64,000 nt of DNA from Chinchilla lanigera (taxonomy: Eukaryota; Chordata; Mammalia; Rodentia; Chinchillidae): contig NW_004955484.1 in the NCBI RefSeq assembly GCF_000276665.1, positions 3,413,993 through 3,477,992 on the forward strand. The letters are read 5' to 3'. The translations under genes were made by a program, and so were the position numbers. Positions 32,901 through 40,600 of this stretch are shown here, piece after piece. Numbering within the stretch: the first letter of the stretch is position 1; the number at the start of each line of letters is the position of its first letter. The notes below the pieces were generated by a model. That model saw nothing but the letters and a program-made list of their open reading frames with translations. It made no database searches and had not been told where the DNA came from.

Positions 32901-35900
32901 GCCCCAGGGTAGCTTCAGAGAGCTGTCTCAGCAGAAGGGAACTGACAGGGTGTGGGGAACACCAGGCCCAGTGATTCTCTCTTCCTTATCTCCAAAGGTC
33001 ATAAAGGACCTGAGAAAGGGAGGTGAAAGGGCTGGAGTGGCGGCGCCCCAGGGAGGGTGTCCCCGGTGCCCTGGAGCCAGGCTCTGTGCCTTGCAGGGAA
33101 CAGCTGGTCACACAGCATCTTCAAGACAGCCTAGCACTGCCCCTTTTCGCTGATGAGGAAATGGGGTCTTCCGATGTTAAGCGACTTGCTGGGATCACAG
33201 GGCAGTGGAGTCAGGGTCTGACCCCACGTGTGGGTTAGAGACATCCTGTTTCCAAAGTACAGGGGCGTGAGGTCCTCAAATGGACGGATGGGACTGCTGC
33301 GGCCCAGATGTGTACAGAGGAGCAGCCCAGCCCAGGCTCCGCCCCAGACAGTAGGCTTTCCAGGCGACCGGGCCTGGGTTCCTCACGTGTGCAGTCAGGG
33401 CAGGGACTGCACCTACCGCTCGGGGTCAGGTGTGGACGCCAGGGGGCACTCGGTGCAGAGGAAGCGCCTGGCATGGGGCCTCACAGGTGGCAAGTGTGGC
33501 TGAGAGCCACAGGCCCCGCCTCTGGGAGGCATCCTCCCATTGGGTGACACTGTCCCTCCCGAGGGGAGGCACACAGGTTGACCCCCTTGTCTGCCTGGAC
33601 CTGCGCAGGCCTCTGCTGGGATGCTGTCCCCATGCCTATTGGCCTGGCCAGTCCCTGCCCGTTCTGGGTTGATAGTTGGTGACCCAGCCCTGAGCTCCTG
33701 GCCTCTTCCGGCTGTCCAGGCTCCAGGTGTACCTGGGGAGCCCCCTCTCCCCCTCTGCCATCCTCAGTCCAGGGCTAGAGCCCAGGAGAGCTGCTGTGGG
33801 GCCTGGCGGCTCCTGTGGACACATTCAGTCTTATGACCTGGCTGGCCAGCCGGTGGCTGCTAGAGAGACAGCCAGGAGCTGCTCCCCATCTCCAGCCACC
33901 TGCCCTCCAGGTGGCCCAGCCCCCTGCTCTGTCCCTGAACACACGCCGGTGTCATCAGTAGGGGCAAATCCGCGCCTGTTTGCCTCCCGTTGCAAATCCC
34001 GCTCACCACTTGGCCAGGGCCTCCCGCTCCAATCCGATCGATCACCCTGGGCCCTACTGGCCTCCCCCTCAAGTTCCTTGCAGTTGGCAGGGAGCGAGGG
34101 GACACAGCACGGCTCCTCTCCTCCGGGCAGACGCGGCTGCCGCTGCAGTGTATGCTGTGCAGCTGCCAGCGGGAGGAGGTGTGGGTAGCTTCCACCCTCA
34201 GCCAGCCCAGCAGTGGCCGGGCGAGGTGGTCGGGGCTGCCAGTGCCAGAAAGGGACCCTGGTGCCTGGGCCGTGATGGCTGCAGGGTGGGCGGAGGCTGC
34301 TGAGGACCGGCAGAAGGGGCTTGGAGGTGGAGTTGCCGGGGATAGAGGTGTGTGGGGGAGAGTGTGCCGCGGTGTGAGGGCACCCACATGCTGTTCACTG
34401 GGCAGTCCCACTCAGGGTGGCTTCAGGACTCTTCCTCCCTTGGGGGCAGGGATCTGGCAGCTGCCCCGCGGGCTGCCCCCTATCCTAGTAGTACCAGAGG
34501 AAGCCCCAAGCTCTTGCCTGCCTGCAGCTGTCCACCTCCCAAAGCAGCCGTCTGGAGCTCTTGGGTGGGTCACACTGGAGTGTGTGGTGTCTCCCGTCCC
34601 TGCCCAGGCTTGGTGGGACCATGCTGTGCACCTGGCCAGCGTGTGTGGGGCGGGAAGTGGGGCCCTTGGCGTTCCCGTAGGAACCCAGATCTTTTTGCCG
34701 CCTTCCGTCCTGCTCCGTCATCCGTAGGAGCGCTGGTTCCTGTCCCTACCCTGTCACTGGAGCCGGGCCCTGTCTGGGGCAGTAGATCCTGTCAATCCCT
34801 GGTCTCTCTGGGGGAGCACATTCCCCCCACTCAACACACTCAGATGAACAATGAGTGTAGTCAGGGCAGGGTCCTACATTCTCCTTAATGACCTTGAGCC
34901 ATTCCTAGGCCTCAGTTTCCCCATCTGGCAGGGTGAGCAGAAATTGGTGGCCTGTTCCTACCTGACCTTGGGTAATCACCATGAGGAAAGGAGGCTTGGT
35001 GCTGAGAACCTGGGTGACAGTGGGGGTAGGAAAAGCGCGCCCACGGGGTTGCGCCTCCAATCCTAACCTTCTCGCTGCCTGCATCCCAAGGTGGTGATAA
35101 GGCCCATCCTTGGGATGCAGGGACATCCGGCCCGGAGACCTTGGAGTCTGGGAGCTCGCTGGGGTGGCTGCCGAGGGGGGGGCGGGGCTGGGCAGCTGTC
35201 GCAGGGTCGGGCCGAGGCCGGTGGGGAAGGAGTTAACGGTCTCTTTTATTATTTTTTCCTGCTTCGGTGGTGACAGCATTGTCTGGGCTCCTGGGTCATC
35301 GGGGGCTGGGGGCCATTGTGGTGGAAGGGGCGGAAGCCAGAGGGACCCCAGGCTCGTTCAAGGGCCATAGCGACACGGCCTTGGAGTCAAATCCCATTCA
35401 TGGCTCGGGGGTCTGGGAAGCAGAGAGCCCGAGTGTGCGCAGGCTCGGAGCGGCTCCGCGCGGGGCGACCCTGGGCACCGCACTGACACCCCAATCCACG
35501 AGCACCCACACCCCCCAGACAGGGACCCAAAGACCCGGGCGCCAGGGGGACGCAGGCAGGGCGCACTGAGACAAGGACGCGCCGACACCGCAGGGCACGG
35601 CCACCCGCCGCCACGCGTCCCCGGAGGGCACCGCGCCCGNNNNNNNNNNNNNNNNNNNNNNNNNNNNNNNNNNNNNNNNNNNNNNNNNNNNNNNNNNNNN
35701 NNNNNNNNNNNNNNNNNNNNNNNNNNNNNNNNNNNNNNNNNNNNNNNNNNNNNNNNNNNNNNNNNNNNNNNNNNNNNNNNNNNNNNNNNNNNNNNNNNNN
35801 NNNNNNNNNNNNNNNNNNNNNNNNNNNNNNNNNNNNNNNNNNNNNNNNNNNNNNNNNNNNNNNNNNNNNNNNNNNNNNNNNNNNNNNNNNNNNNNNNNNN

Positions 35901-36229
35901 NNNNNNNNNNNNNNNNNNNNNNNNNNNNNNNNNNNNNNNNNNNNNNNNNNNNNNNNNNNNNNNNNNNNNNNNNNNNNNNNNNNNNNNNNNNNNNNNNNNN
36001 NNNNNNNNNNNNNNNNNNNNNNNNNNNNNNNNNNNNNNNNNNNNNNNNNNNNNNNNNNNNNNNNNNNNNNNNNNNNNNNNNNNNNNNNNNNNNNNNNNNN
36101 NNNNNNNNNNNNNNNNNNNNNNNNNNNNNNNNNNNNNNNNNNNNNNNNNNNNNNNNNNNNNNNNNNNNNNNNNNNNNNNNNNNNNNNNNNNNNNNNNNNN
36201 NNNNNNNNNNNNNNNNNNNNNNNNNNNNN
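15485..36229 (-). CDS. MTSS2: MTSS2 (MTSS1L, ABBA), I-BAR and WH2 actin/membrane adaptor (whole gene)
   Basis: MTSS2 is a cytoplasmic adaptor that bends membrane outward through its N-terminal I-BAR (IMD) domain, links to Rac and actin, and binds G-actin by a C-terminal WH2 motif. Fourteen coding exons, from 31437 down to the stop at 17984-17986, join in phase to 2190 nt (729 codons plus stop). Exons 2-9 encode the IMD helices; exons 10-14 the Ser/Pro-rich linker; the last exon carries the linker end and WH2 (MLVAIRRGVRLRR) and ends SAPRIL. The first coding exon (about 23 residues, beginning with Met) is not visible and probably lies in the N run 35640-36229, which has CpG-rich flanks typical of a promoter. 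With it, length would be near 752 versus about 747 in human. The paralogue MTSS1 is excluded by the C-terminal wording (RTVTNDRSAPRIL) and by synteny with IL34 and VAC14. Confidence 0.95.
15500..15505 (-). terminator. MTSS2: MTSS2 poly(A) signal AATAAA
   Basis: tttatt on the plus strand reads AATAAA on the minus strand, the last signal in the MTSS2 direction before IL34's end. The two genes converge with roughly 450 bp between their poly(A) sites. Confidence 0.85.
17984..18771 (-). CDS. MTSS2: MTSS2 last coding exon (linker end and WH2)
   Basis: A 788-nt exon ending at TGA (17984-17986). It begins SDYDCYSVNGDADSEGP, includes the FDKSSTIPRNSNIAQNYRRL segment, a tandem Gly-Leu-Pro-Thr-Ala stretch near 18588-18640, a Pro-rich region (VPVKTPTVPDSPGYVG), and finally the WH2 motif MLVAIRRGVRLRR with tail TVTNDRSAPRIL. 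Acceptor cctag. G/C-rich codon use matches the rest of the gene. Confidence 0.95.
18588..18640 (-). repeat. MTSS2: 15-nt tandem repeat inside MTSS2 coding sequence
   Basis: Units of 'ggcggtgggcagccc' repeat about three times and translate on the minus strand to AGLPTAGLPTATGLPSG. A multiple of three, so the frame is safe to copy-number change. Confidence 0.8.
18913..19078 (-). CDS. MTSS2: MTSS2 exon 14
   Basis: Encodes HGEEVSPAASDLAMVLTRGL, then SLEHQKSSRDSLQYSSGYST and QTTTPSCSEDTIPSQ. The terminal G completes a Gly codon with the last exon. Acceptor cccccag, donor gtgggc. Confidence 0.94.
19253..19429 (-). CDS. MTSS2: MTSS2 exon 13
   Basis: A 177-nt, phase-0 exon encoding DWTKAGPHEQPSGTTLQRRK, then DRVELLRDTEPGP, and ending MSPATIAAK. 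Acceptor tcacag, donor gtaggc. The family also has shorter transcript forms around this exon; the sequence alone does not show use. Confidence 0.93.
19766..19840 (-). CDS. MTSS2: MTSS2 exon 12 (Ser-rich)
   Basis: A 75-nt, phase-0 exon encoding KSSSSASSEASETCQSVSEC then SSPTS, near-identical to MTSS1. Acceptor tggcag, donor gtcagt. It follows a 5.8-kb intron packed with repeats. Confidence 0.94.
20745..21230 (+). mobile_element. Solo LTR of an endogenous gammaretrovirus-like element
   Basis: The segment holds a canonical AATAAA (21133-21138) then 'gccttgttcct' and, about 35 bp on, 'tctgtctgattgactggt', which resembles the R-U5 part of class I (ERV1-type) LTRs. No gag, pol or env sequence adjoins, so it is a solo LTR. 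Exact ends and target duplication could not be fixed. Family assignment is tentative. Confidence 0.55.
21708..21838 (+). mobile_element. B1-like SINE inside L1
   Basis: 'agccaggagtggtggcgcat...cctgtaatcccagcactcgg...agaccttgtctcaaaa'. Confidence 0.9.
21880..21922. repeat. (TTTA)n microsatellite
   Basis: About ten tttatt/ttta units forming the antisense tail of the next SINE. Confidence 0.9.
21923..22052 (-). mobile_element. B1-like SINE, antisense, inside L1
   Basis: 'ttgagacagggtctccctat...caggctggccttaaacttac...gctgggattacaggcgtg'. Confidence 0.9.
22470..22790 (+). mobile_element. MaLR-type LTR (MST/THE-like) inside L1
   Basis: 'tgtggtccagatgtttgcgt', 'caatggcattaggaggctgg', 'ccacgtgaggacacagcaag' and 'agaactgtaaaaaatacatt...tgttgtttaa' follow the order of mammalian MaLR LTRs. 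It splits the L1. Confidence 0.7.
23975..24975 (+). mobile_element. Second old L1 3'UTR fragment
   Basis: 'aatgcaatgtaggattctgt', 'gtttcctggttttcagaatt' and 'tttctagaagtccaaaatta' match the 3'UTR of old L1M elements from memory. A SINE at 24470-24625 is inserted. Confidence 0.6.
24470..24625 (+). mobile_element. B1-like SINE
   Basis: 'aagctgggtgtggcggcaca...cctgtaatcccagcacctgg...agaccctgactcaagaaa'. Confidence 0.88.
25165..25250 (+). mobile_element. ID-like SINE
   Basis: 'ggggctggggacatagctct...ccttgggttctatcgccagt', tRNA-derived, followed by a CA/CG dinucleotide stretch. Confidence 0.75.
25372..25525 (+). mobile_element. B1-like SINE
   Basis: 'gccaggcatggtggtacacg...cctatgatcccagcacctgg', 29-bp duplicated blocks and 'gagaccttggtctcc'. 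Confidence 0.9.
25662..25884 (-). CDS. MTSS2: MTSS2 exon 11 (linker)
   Basis: Encodes APSSSSSAKGGGAPWPGGAQ, then TYSPSSTCRYRSLAQPA, and later RLSSVSSHDSGFVSQDATYS and KPPSPMPSDITSQ. Acceptor ccctcag, donor gtgagg. The SVSSHDSGF motif is typical of MTSS proteins. Confidence 0.94.
25885..27313 (-). other. MTSS2: MTSS2 intron 10
   Basis: GC-rich intron with a MIR copy near its upstream end; no other repeat or exon recognised. Confidence 0.6.
26965..27090 (+). mobile_element. MIR element
   Basis: 'cttcagtttcccactctgtg', 'ggtgctaggattcagtgaag' and 'gtggcacccggcacagagtt' match the MIR core and 3' part. Confidence 0.7.
27314..27411 (-). CDS. MTSS2: MTSS2 exon 10 (linker)
   Basis: Encodes VIKDLKGSDYSWSYQTPPSS then PSSSSSRKSSMC, a Ser-rich segment shared with MTSS1. 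Acceptor gtgcag, donor gttggt. The exon ends with two bases of a Ser codon. Confidence 0.94.
27600..27630. repeat. (CA)n microsatellite
   Basis: Short CA run with one interruption, in an MTSS2 intron. Confidence 0.85.
28268..28375 (-). CDS. MTSS2: MTSS2 exon 9 (end of IMD)
   Basis: A 108-nt, phase-0 exon encoding NGELTMLGEITHLQGIIDDL then VVLTAEPHKLPPASEQ. Acceptor cctcag, donor gtgcag. It closes the IMD domain. Confidence 0.95.
28653..28810 (-). CDS. MTSS2: MTSS2 exon 8 (IMD)
   Basis: Encodes GKGDLQPQLDSALQDVNDMY, then LLLEETEKQAVRRALIEERG and RFCTFITFLQPVV. Acceptor cctcag, donor gtgggt. Highly conserved with MTSS1. Confidence 0.95.
28811..29677 (-). other. MTSS2: MTSS2 intron between the microexon and exon 8
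   Basis: GC-rich intron with no SINE. A purine-rich stretch on the plus strand (gagagacagagagaggcaag) lies near 29320-29345, CU-rich in the transcript. Confidence 0.5.
29678..29686 (-). CDS. MTSS2: MTSS2 9-nt microexon (Glu-Leu-Leu insertion)
   Basis: AGCTACTTG on the minus strand is flanked by acceptor cctgtag and a strong donor gtaagt. Included, the junction reads K-E-L-L-G-K; skipped, it reads K-G-K, and both keep the frame. A CU-rich tract lies just upstream at about 29690-29745. Human MTSS2 has, as I recall, ELLG at this point, which supports the call. Confidence 0.85.
29981..30055 (-). CDS. MTSS2: MTSS2 exon 6 (IMD, basic segment)
   Basis: Encodes YKRARHEIKKKSSDTLKLQK then KARK, ending on one base of the next codon before donor gtagag. 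The Lys/Arg-rich run is part of the phosphoinositide-binding surface in this family. Confidence 0.93.
30086..30245 (+). mobile_element. B1-like SINE between MTSS2 exons 5 and 6
   Basis: 'ggctgggcgtggtggcgcag...cctgtaatcccagccctcag', the two 29-bp blocks ('gagtccagcctggactacaa' and 'aaggccagcctgaactgca') and an A-rich tail, about 70 bp from exon 5. Confidence 0.92.
30315..30406 (-). CDS. MTSS2: MTSS2 exon 5 (IMD)
   Basis: Encodes ALLESLINPLQERIEDWKKS then ANQLDKDHAK. Acceptor cccacag, donor gtggga. The INPLQE...DWKK...NQLDKDHAKEY run is diagnostic of the MTSS family. Confidence 0.93.
30474..30558 (-). CDS. MTSS2: MTSS2 exon 4 (IMD)
   Basis: Encodes GATRDIGSALTRMCMRHRSI then ETKLRQFT, ending in two bases of Asn before donor gtgagt. 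Acceptor tggcag. Conserved with MTSS1. Confidence 0.93.
31211..31284 (-). CDS. MTSS2: MTSS2 exon 3 (IMD)
   Basis: Encodes TTVLAAVAFLDAFQKVADMA then TNTR, with the terminal G completing the next Gly codon. Acceptor ccccag, donor gtgggg. This is the highly conserved IMD core shared with MTSS1. Confidence 0.93.
31376..31437 (-). CDS. MTSS2: MTSS2 exon 2 (IMD start)
   Basis: Minus-strand exon between acceptor ggcag and donor gtgaga. It encodes SSYPIWEDFNSKATKLHSQL, the first IMD helix, and ends with two bases of an Arg codon. It is the most upstream MTSS2 exon I can see. Confidence 0.93.
31522..31630 (-). mobile_element. B1-like SINE, antisense
   Basis: 'ttgagaaaggattttgctac...cctcagcttcctgagtgctg ggattatagg' pattern, truncated at the end. 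Confidence 0.85.
33110..33225 (-). mobile_element. MIR, antisense
   Basis: 'gctgatgaggaaatggggtc', 'gttaagcgacttgctgggat' and 'ggagtcagggtctgacccca' follow the antisense MIR core order. Confidence 0.7.
34870..34940 (+). mobile_element. MIR fragment
   Basis: 'gaccttgagccattcctagg' and 'cctcagtttccccatctggc' match the MIR core. Confidence 0.65.
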
Positions 36230-36420
36230 CGCGGGTCGGGGTGGCGCTGGGGCGGGGCCTGCCCAGCCCCCCGGCGGGAGTGGAGGGGCGGTGGGGTCCG
36301 GGCGCCCACAGACACCTTCTAGCCTTGGCTCTTGGTTGGGGGGCCTCCCACGCTTTCAAAGACGAGCACGGTGGCGGGAGCAGAGGGCCGTCGGACGGAG
36401 GGTACCTTCGCACCCTCATC
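35400..36420 (-). promoter_or_regulatory. MTSS2: Probable CpG-island promoter of MTSS2
   Basis: Dense CG dinucleotides on both sides of the gap, unlike the surrounding introns, mark a CpG island at the expected 5' end of MTSS2. The start site itself cannot be placed because of the gap. Confidence 0.65.
35640..36229. other. Assembly gap of 590 N within a CpG-rich block
   Basis: Unsequenced run. Both flanks (about 35400-35639 and 36230-36310) are rich in CpG. It lies where the MTSS2 promoter, 5'UTR and first coding exon are expected, because no exon matching the MTSS2 N terminus is found elsewhere between exon 2 and VAC14. The true gap length may differ from 590. Confidence 0.9.
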
Positions 36421-37194
36421 CATAAGTTCTTTGGTTTTTTTCCCGAGCGGCGAGGTCACCTGGATGGCGAGCCCGATGCCGGGGCTTTGGGGGATAGTGG
36501 TCTCTTGGCCCTGGGGCAACCTTCTTAGTGAGTGGGGGTCCGTGCCCACCAGCAGAGCAATCCTTGATGCCTGGGCAGTGCGTGGGGACGTACGCATGTG
36601 CATGTGGGCGACAGCCAAGTACAGCCCGTCGTCCTGGAGACTCCAGGCAGGTAAACCCACTCATGGGGCTGGTCCTTGCTGGGCTCTGGGGGAAGGCAGT
36701 CACTTCCCCCGACTCCAGTGGCTTCAGGAATCACTTGAGGTCCACCAGGCCAAGCCAGGGCTTCCCAAAGCCCGGGACAGGCGACTCCAGGCCGTACCGG
36801 TGGGAGAGGTTCCCACAGCCGAACACTGGGTGGGGACGCCTGACCCTTTCTCCCTGGACTGGCCTTTCTACCCGTTGCCCAGAGATCTGCACGCAAAGTG
36901 CTCTGCAGTATGCAGTCCCTTTCCATCCAGAAGACTCCAGGGCTCATCTCCCACTGCCCAATGGGGACATGTCCCACTACCCCCCGGGAATCAGCACGGA
37001 AGTCAGATTTGGGGCTAGAGATAGGCAGGATTGGGGCGCCCGCAGACCTGGGGGAAGGAGCAGGTCACGGTGGTGCAGAGCAGGGTCCAGGCCCAGGTGG
37101 TGCAGCCAGTGAGAAACCAGGCCTCCTGGGCAGGTGAGGCCGAGGGGCAGTGGCAGCATCCAGCGGCATTGGGAAGGAGCAGGCAGGTGCAGAC
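36230..37194. other. VAC14-MTSS2 intergenic spacer
   Basis: About 1 kb between the inferred VAC14 poly(A) site and the CpG-rich MTSS2 promoter region. It contains no SINE and no exon I can recognise. The part next to the gap may hold the MTSS2 5' end. Confidence 0.6.
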
Positions 37195-37625
37195 TAGCGT
37201 TTCTGTCATTTCTTTATTGGGGCAGGGAGAGGGCTGCACATTTTCTCACTAGAGATCTCTGCGCTGGTCCCGTGTGTACTGGCTATATACACGCCTATGT
37301 ACGTGCACATGTTACATGTGTATACACAGAGCTGCACAAGGCCGGGGTGCAGGCTGAGGAGCTCCAGCTCAATTCACAGAGGGGCATGAGAGAGAGACTG
37401 AGGAGGCTGCAGCCCCACCCTGGTGGGAAGCCAGCTGTCTGAAGCCAGGGTGCACCTGACAGTGCTGGGGGCTGGGGTCTCAGAGGAGCTGGGTGGACAG
37501 AGCATCCCCTGTGCCCCTTGCCCACCTTGGGCTGGTCCTCAGGCTCCTGGGGAGGCAGCCTGAAGACCCTGAGTGCTTCCCGGGCCCCTCGCTGGGCCCT
37601 TCACTGTGCCGTGGCGGGCAGTGTG
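37195..37625 (-). other. VAC14: VAC14 3' untranslated region
   Basis: About 430 bp between the VAC14 stop and its poly(A) signal, with a short TG/CA-rich tract near 37295-37330. The 3' end is inferred to lie just left of 37213. Confidence 0.75.
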
Positions 37626-40600
37626 TCAGAGGATGACCCGCCGGTCCAGGTGATCCCCACGCCCGCTCCGCTGGTGCCGCACTTCCAGGTGCTGGTTCTG
37701 GACCTTTTCAAAGTGCTGCAGCAGCTCTGTGTAGTCAATGCTGGCGGAGTCACCTTTGTGGGACTTGGGGGCTGCCTTGAGACTGTCTCTGGGGAGACAA
37801 GCAGAGGGCTGAGTCAGTGTCTGTGTACAGGGGGCTGCTGGTGGGGCCCAGTCCCGGGGGTCTGTCAGCCCATGCCTGGGAACCTCTCCCCAGCAGCCAG
37901 TTCCAAAGAGCACGGAGCCCCATGTGCACCCCCTTTTCTGCAGCCAGTGGGAACGGCCGGCTCTGCTGCTTGGAAATCCCTCAGCCTGTGGGCTGGCAAT
38001 GGCGCCCAGAGCAGGCATCAGATGGGGAAGCATTTCCTGTTTACCAGTGGCTCCCTTTGGGGCGAAAGCCAGGGCTAGCAGCCAGCCAGGAAGCCAGCTG
38101 GGGATTGGAACAGGGTCTGGGGAAAAGGGGAGGAGGAGGCAGCCTGGCTTTTTCTCTGGGGCAGTCCCAGGGCTAGCGACGCCGGGCCCTCAATTTGGCA
38201 GGGCATTTGTTTTTGCGTGTTGGGGCCCTGGGACGTACAGTTACTCCCTGTCCCTGCGGAAAGAAAGCTGGTCTTACCACTAGCTATGCCAATGGCTCCC
38301 ACACTCCTATTGCTACCATCCTCCCAGGTGTCCTGTCCAGCAGCACAGGCTGTGCACTATGTAACTACGGTGTGCACGATGCTTTCTACAGTTGTGCAGT
38401 GCAGTGAGCTGCCTCAAGGCCGGTGCGTGGTCTGTCCCATTCCTAACTGCGCCTCCAGCATAGCCTCATGGTGTTCTCTGTCCTCTCTGGCCTTGGAGAA
38501 GCAGATCCATGTGGATGGGAAGTATCTGCTTCCAGCCAGTAGCCTGGGGGCCCTGCTGAGGGCTCTCATGAAGACAGCAAGTCCTTGGCCTTTGGGTTCA
38601 TGAAGAGACCTCAACAGGGGGAAACACGATGTGGGCCTTGCACAGCGCAACCTCACCGATGAGCCTGGCTTATCCCCAAAAGCCAAGAGCACAGCCTGGA
38701 AGGCGGCTCCCGAGGCCCACCAGGCTGTGGGTAGAACTGGGGCCGGGGCTGCTTCCCGCAGCCTCTCGAGATGCCGTGGCCGGATCGCTTCCTCCCGACT
38801 GGCTTTCTGGAAACAGCCTGGCAGTGGCTGCTGCGTTCCTGAGTTGGTCCGGTCAAGGCTGTTTCCACAAAGCTTGCCCTCTCTCCTGCTGGGTGGACCC
38901 TGGGCTCCCACTGTTGCTGCTGCCTCTGCTGGGGACGCGGAGGAACTTCGGTGGCACAGGAGTCCTGTGGCCAAGCTGCTGCCGCCCCGTGAGCGCCTTT
39001 CGTATGTGAGCAGGCCGAGGGACACCCGAGCATGGAGCCCTAACTGCAGGGTGTGGCCGGCTGCTACCCAACCCATCAGGCCGGGACAGGGCATGAGGCC
39101 CCATGACGGGGCGGCAGGCGGCCCCTGACCTCGCGCCTGGCAAACTCGAGGGCAGGATGGAGACGAGTGTGCCAAGGGGGTGAGGCAGGCTGGGGAGCAG
39201 TGGCCTGCAGCCTTTCTCTGGGACCTCAGGGTGGCAGAAGTCCTGCCCCTAAACCAGGTGTAGTAGCTCCCACCTGTAATCAATCCCTGCACTCTGGAAA
39301 GCTGAGGCAGGAAGATCACAAGTGTGAGGCTAACTTGGGCAGTTCAGTGTCTGAGACCCTCAAAATAAAAAAGGGCTGAGGATGTAGCTCTCTGTGAAGG
39401 TCCTGGGTTTAACCTCTAGTACCTCACACACACACACTCTCACACACTCCTGCCCCAGCCATGGGCAGACTCTTCCTGGCTGAGTTTCTGAGGGTGGTAG
39501 AGGGAGGTCCCCGTGGGAGGAGGAGATGTAGCCTGGTCTTGGGGCAGGAAGTCAGAGCTCCTCTCCCTGCCACAGTAGCGGGCATGGCCATCGCTCAGCC
39601 CCTCGTCGTGTCCAGCCGCTCAGGCTGTGGGCGACAGACATGCCTGGCCTGGGCTGGGGATTTAGCTCAGCAGCACAGCGCCTGCCTGGCAAGCTCGAGG
39701 TAGTGAGTTCGACTCCCGGTACTGGAAACAAACAAACAAAAAACAACAGAGATGCCTGGCCAGCTGCACACAGCCGGGGTTCTAGTAGCCAGAGCTGGCC
39801 CTCTCTCCTGCCACCCCTCCATGCCCCACTTGTCTCGCTGAGGAGACTGCTTGTGGGAGCGGTGTGGCAGCGTGAGGGGGCCACAGTTTGCGGGGCCCTG
39901 GTGTGTGGTGAGGATGCAGACCTGGGACGGGCACAGTTCCTCCAGGTGTTCCCAGCGTGCAGCCTGTCCGGCTTCGCCATGCTCTCTGCCAGCTGCCTGC
40001 CCTGCCCTGCCCTGCCCTGCCCTGCCCTGCCCTGCCCGGGCTGGGACGGTCCTCAGCTTCTTTCCCAGGGTGTGAGCTGTCCCTCCATGCCCAACCCTGC
40101 AGCCGGACCCCTCCCCAGCTGTCCCTGAGTCCCCTTCCTCGCTCACAGCCCTGTGCCTGAGGCCCTTGTGAGAAAGGCTAGGAACCCAGGACTGGGAAGA
40201 ACCCCCCAGGCCATGGACTCCATATGTGTATTTTATGATGAAGAAACCAGGAGCCCAGACAGGGCGTGTACACTGCCTGAGGCCACATAGCCAATCTACG
40301 GCACAGCCTGAACCAGATCCCAGTCCAGGTCTAGGAACTGCCCCCGGGCTCACAGAATTCTCTACTGTAAGCCAAACCCTTGGGTTAAGACTTCCTGGGC
40401 TGCAACCATGGCAGGCTGAGGAAATCCTCATCTTCCCAGCTTCCCCTGCAAAGGTGTCCTTCTCTGACTGAGGGAGGCTGGGAGGGGTCTGACTAACTCC
40501 GAGCCTACCTGCCCTTCCCAAGACGAGATGCAGCATGCAGAGCTCGGGTGCCCTCTGTTCCCATGGGGAAGCTGCCTGCCCTGTCTCCTCCTCTCCTCAG

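Larger units (their letters stand above)
31438..35639 (-). other. MTSS2: MTSS2 intron 1 (visible part)
   Basis: 4.2 kb, GC-rich, holding one B1-like SINE (31522-31630), MIR pieces (33110-33225 and 34870-34940) and otherwise unique sequence. The N-terminal coding exon of MTSS2 is not present in it. Confidence 0.7.

Noticed and set aside
33990..34727. 245-codon plus-strand open frame
   Set aside because: It lies antisense to MTSS2 intron 1 in GC-rich DNA, with no family resemblance.
35358..36419. Long minus-strand frames through the gap
   Set aside because: They exist only because N codons are read as X. They do not show the expected MTSS2 N terminus.
38414..39319. 301-codon minus-strand open frame in the last VAC14 intron
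   Set aside because: GC-rich chance frame; no recognisable domain, and no splice sites linking it to VAC14.
39645..39720. tRNA-like sequence (gctggggatttagctcagcag)
   Set aside because: The A and B boxes belong to an ID-type SINE derived from a tRNA; the tail is A-rich and many copies exist, so it is not a tRNA gene.
39667..40536. 289-codon minus-strand open frame
   Set aside because: It runs through an ID-like SINE and a CCTGC minisatellite, so it is not a gene.
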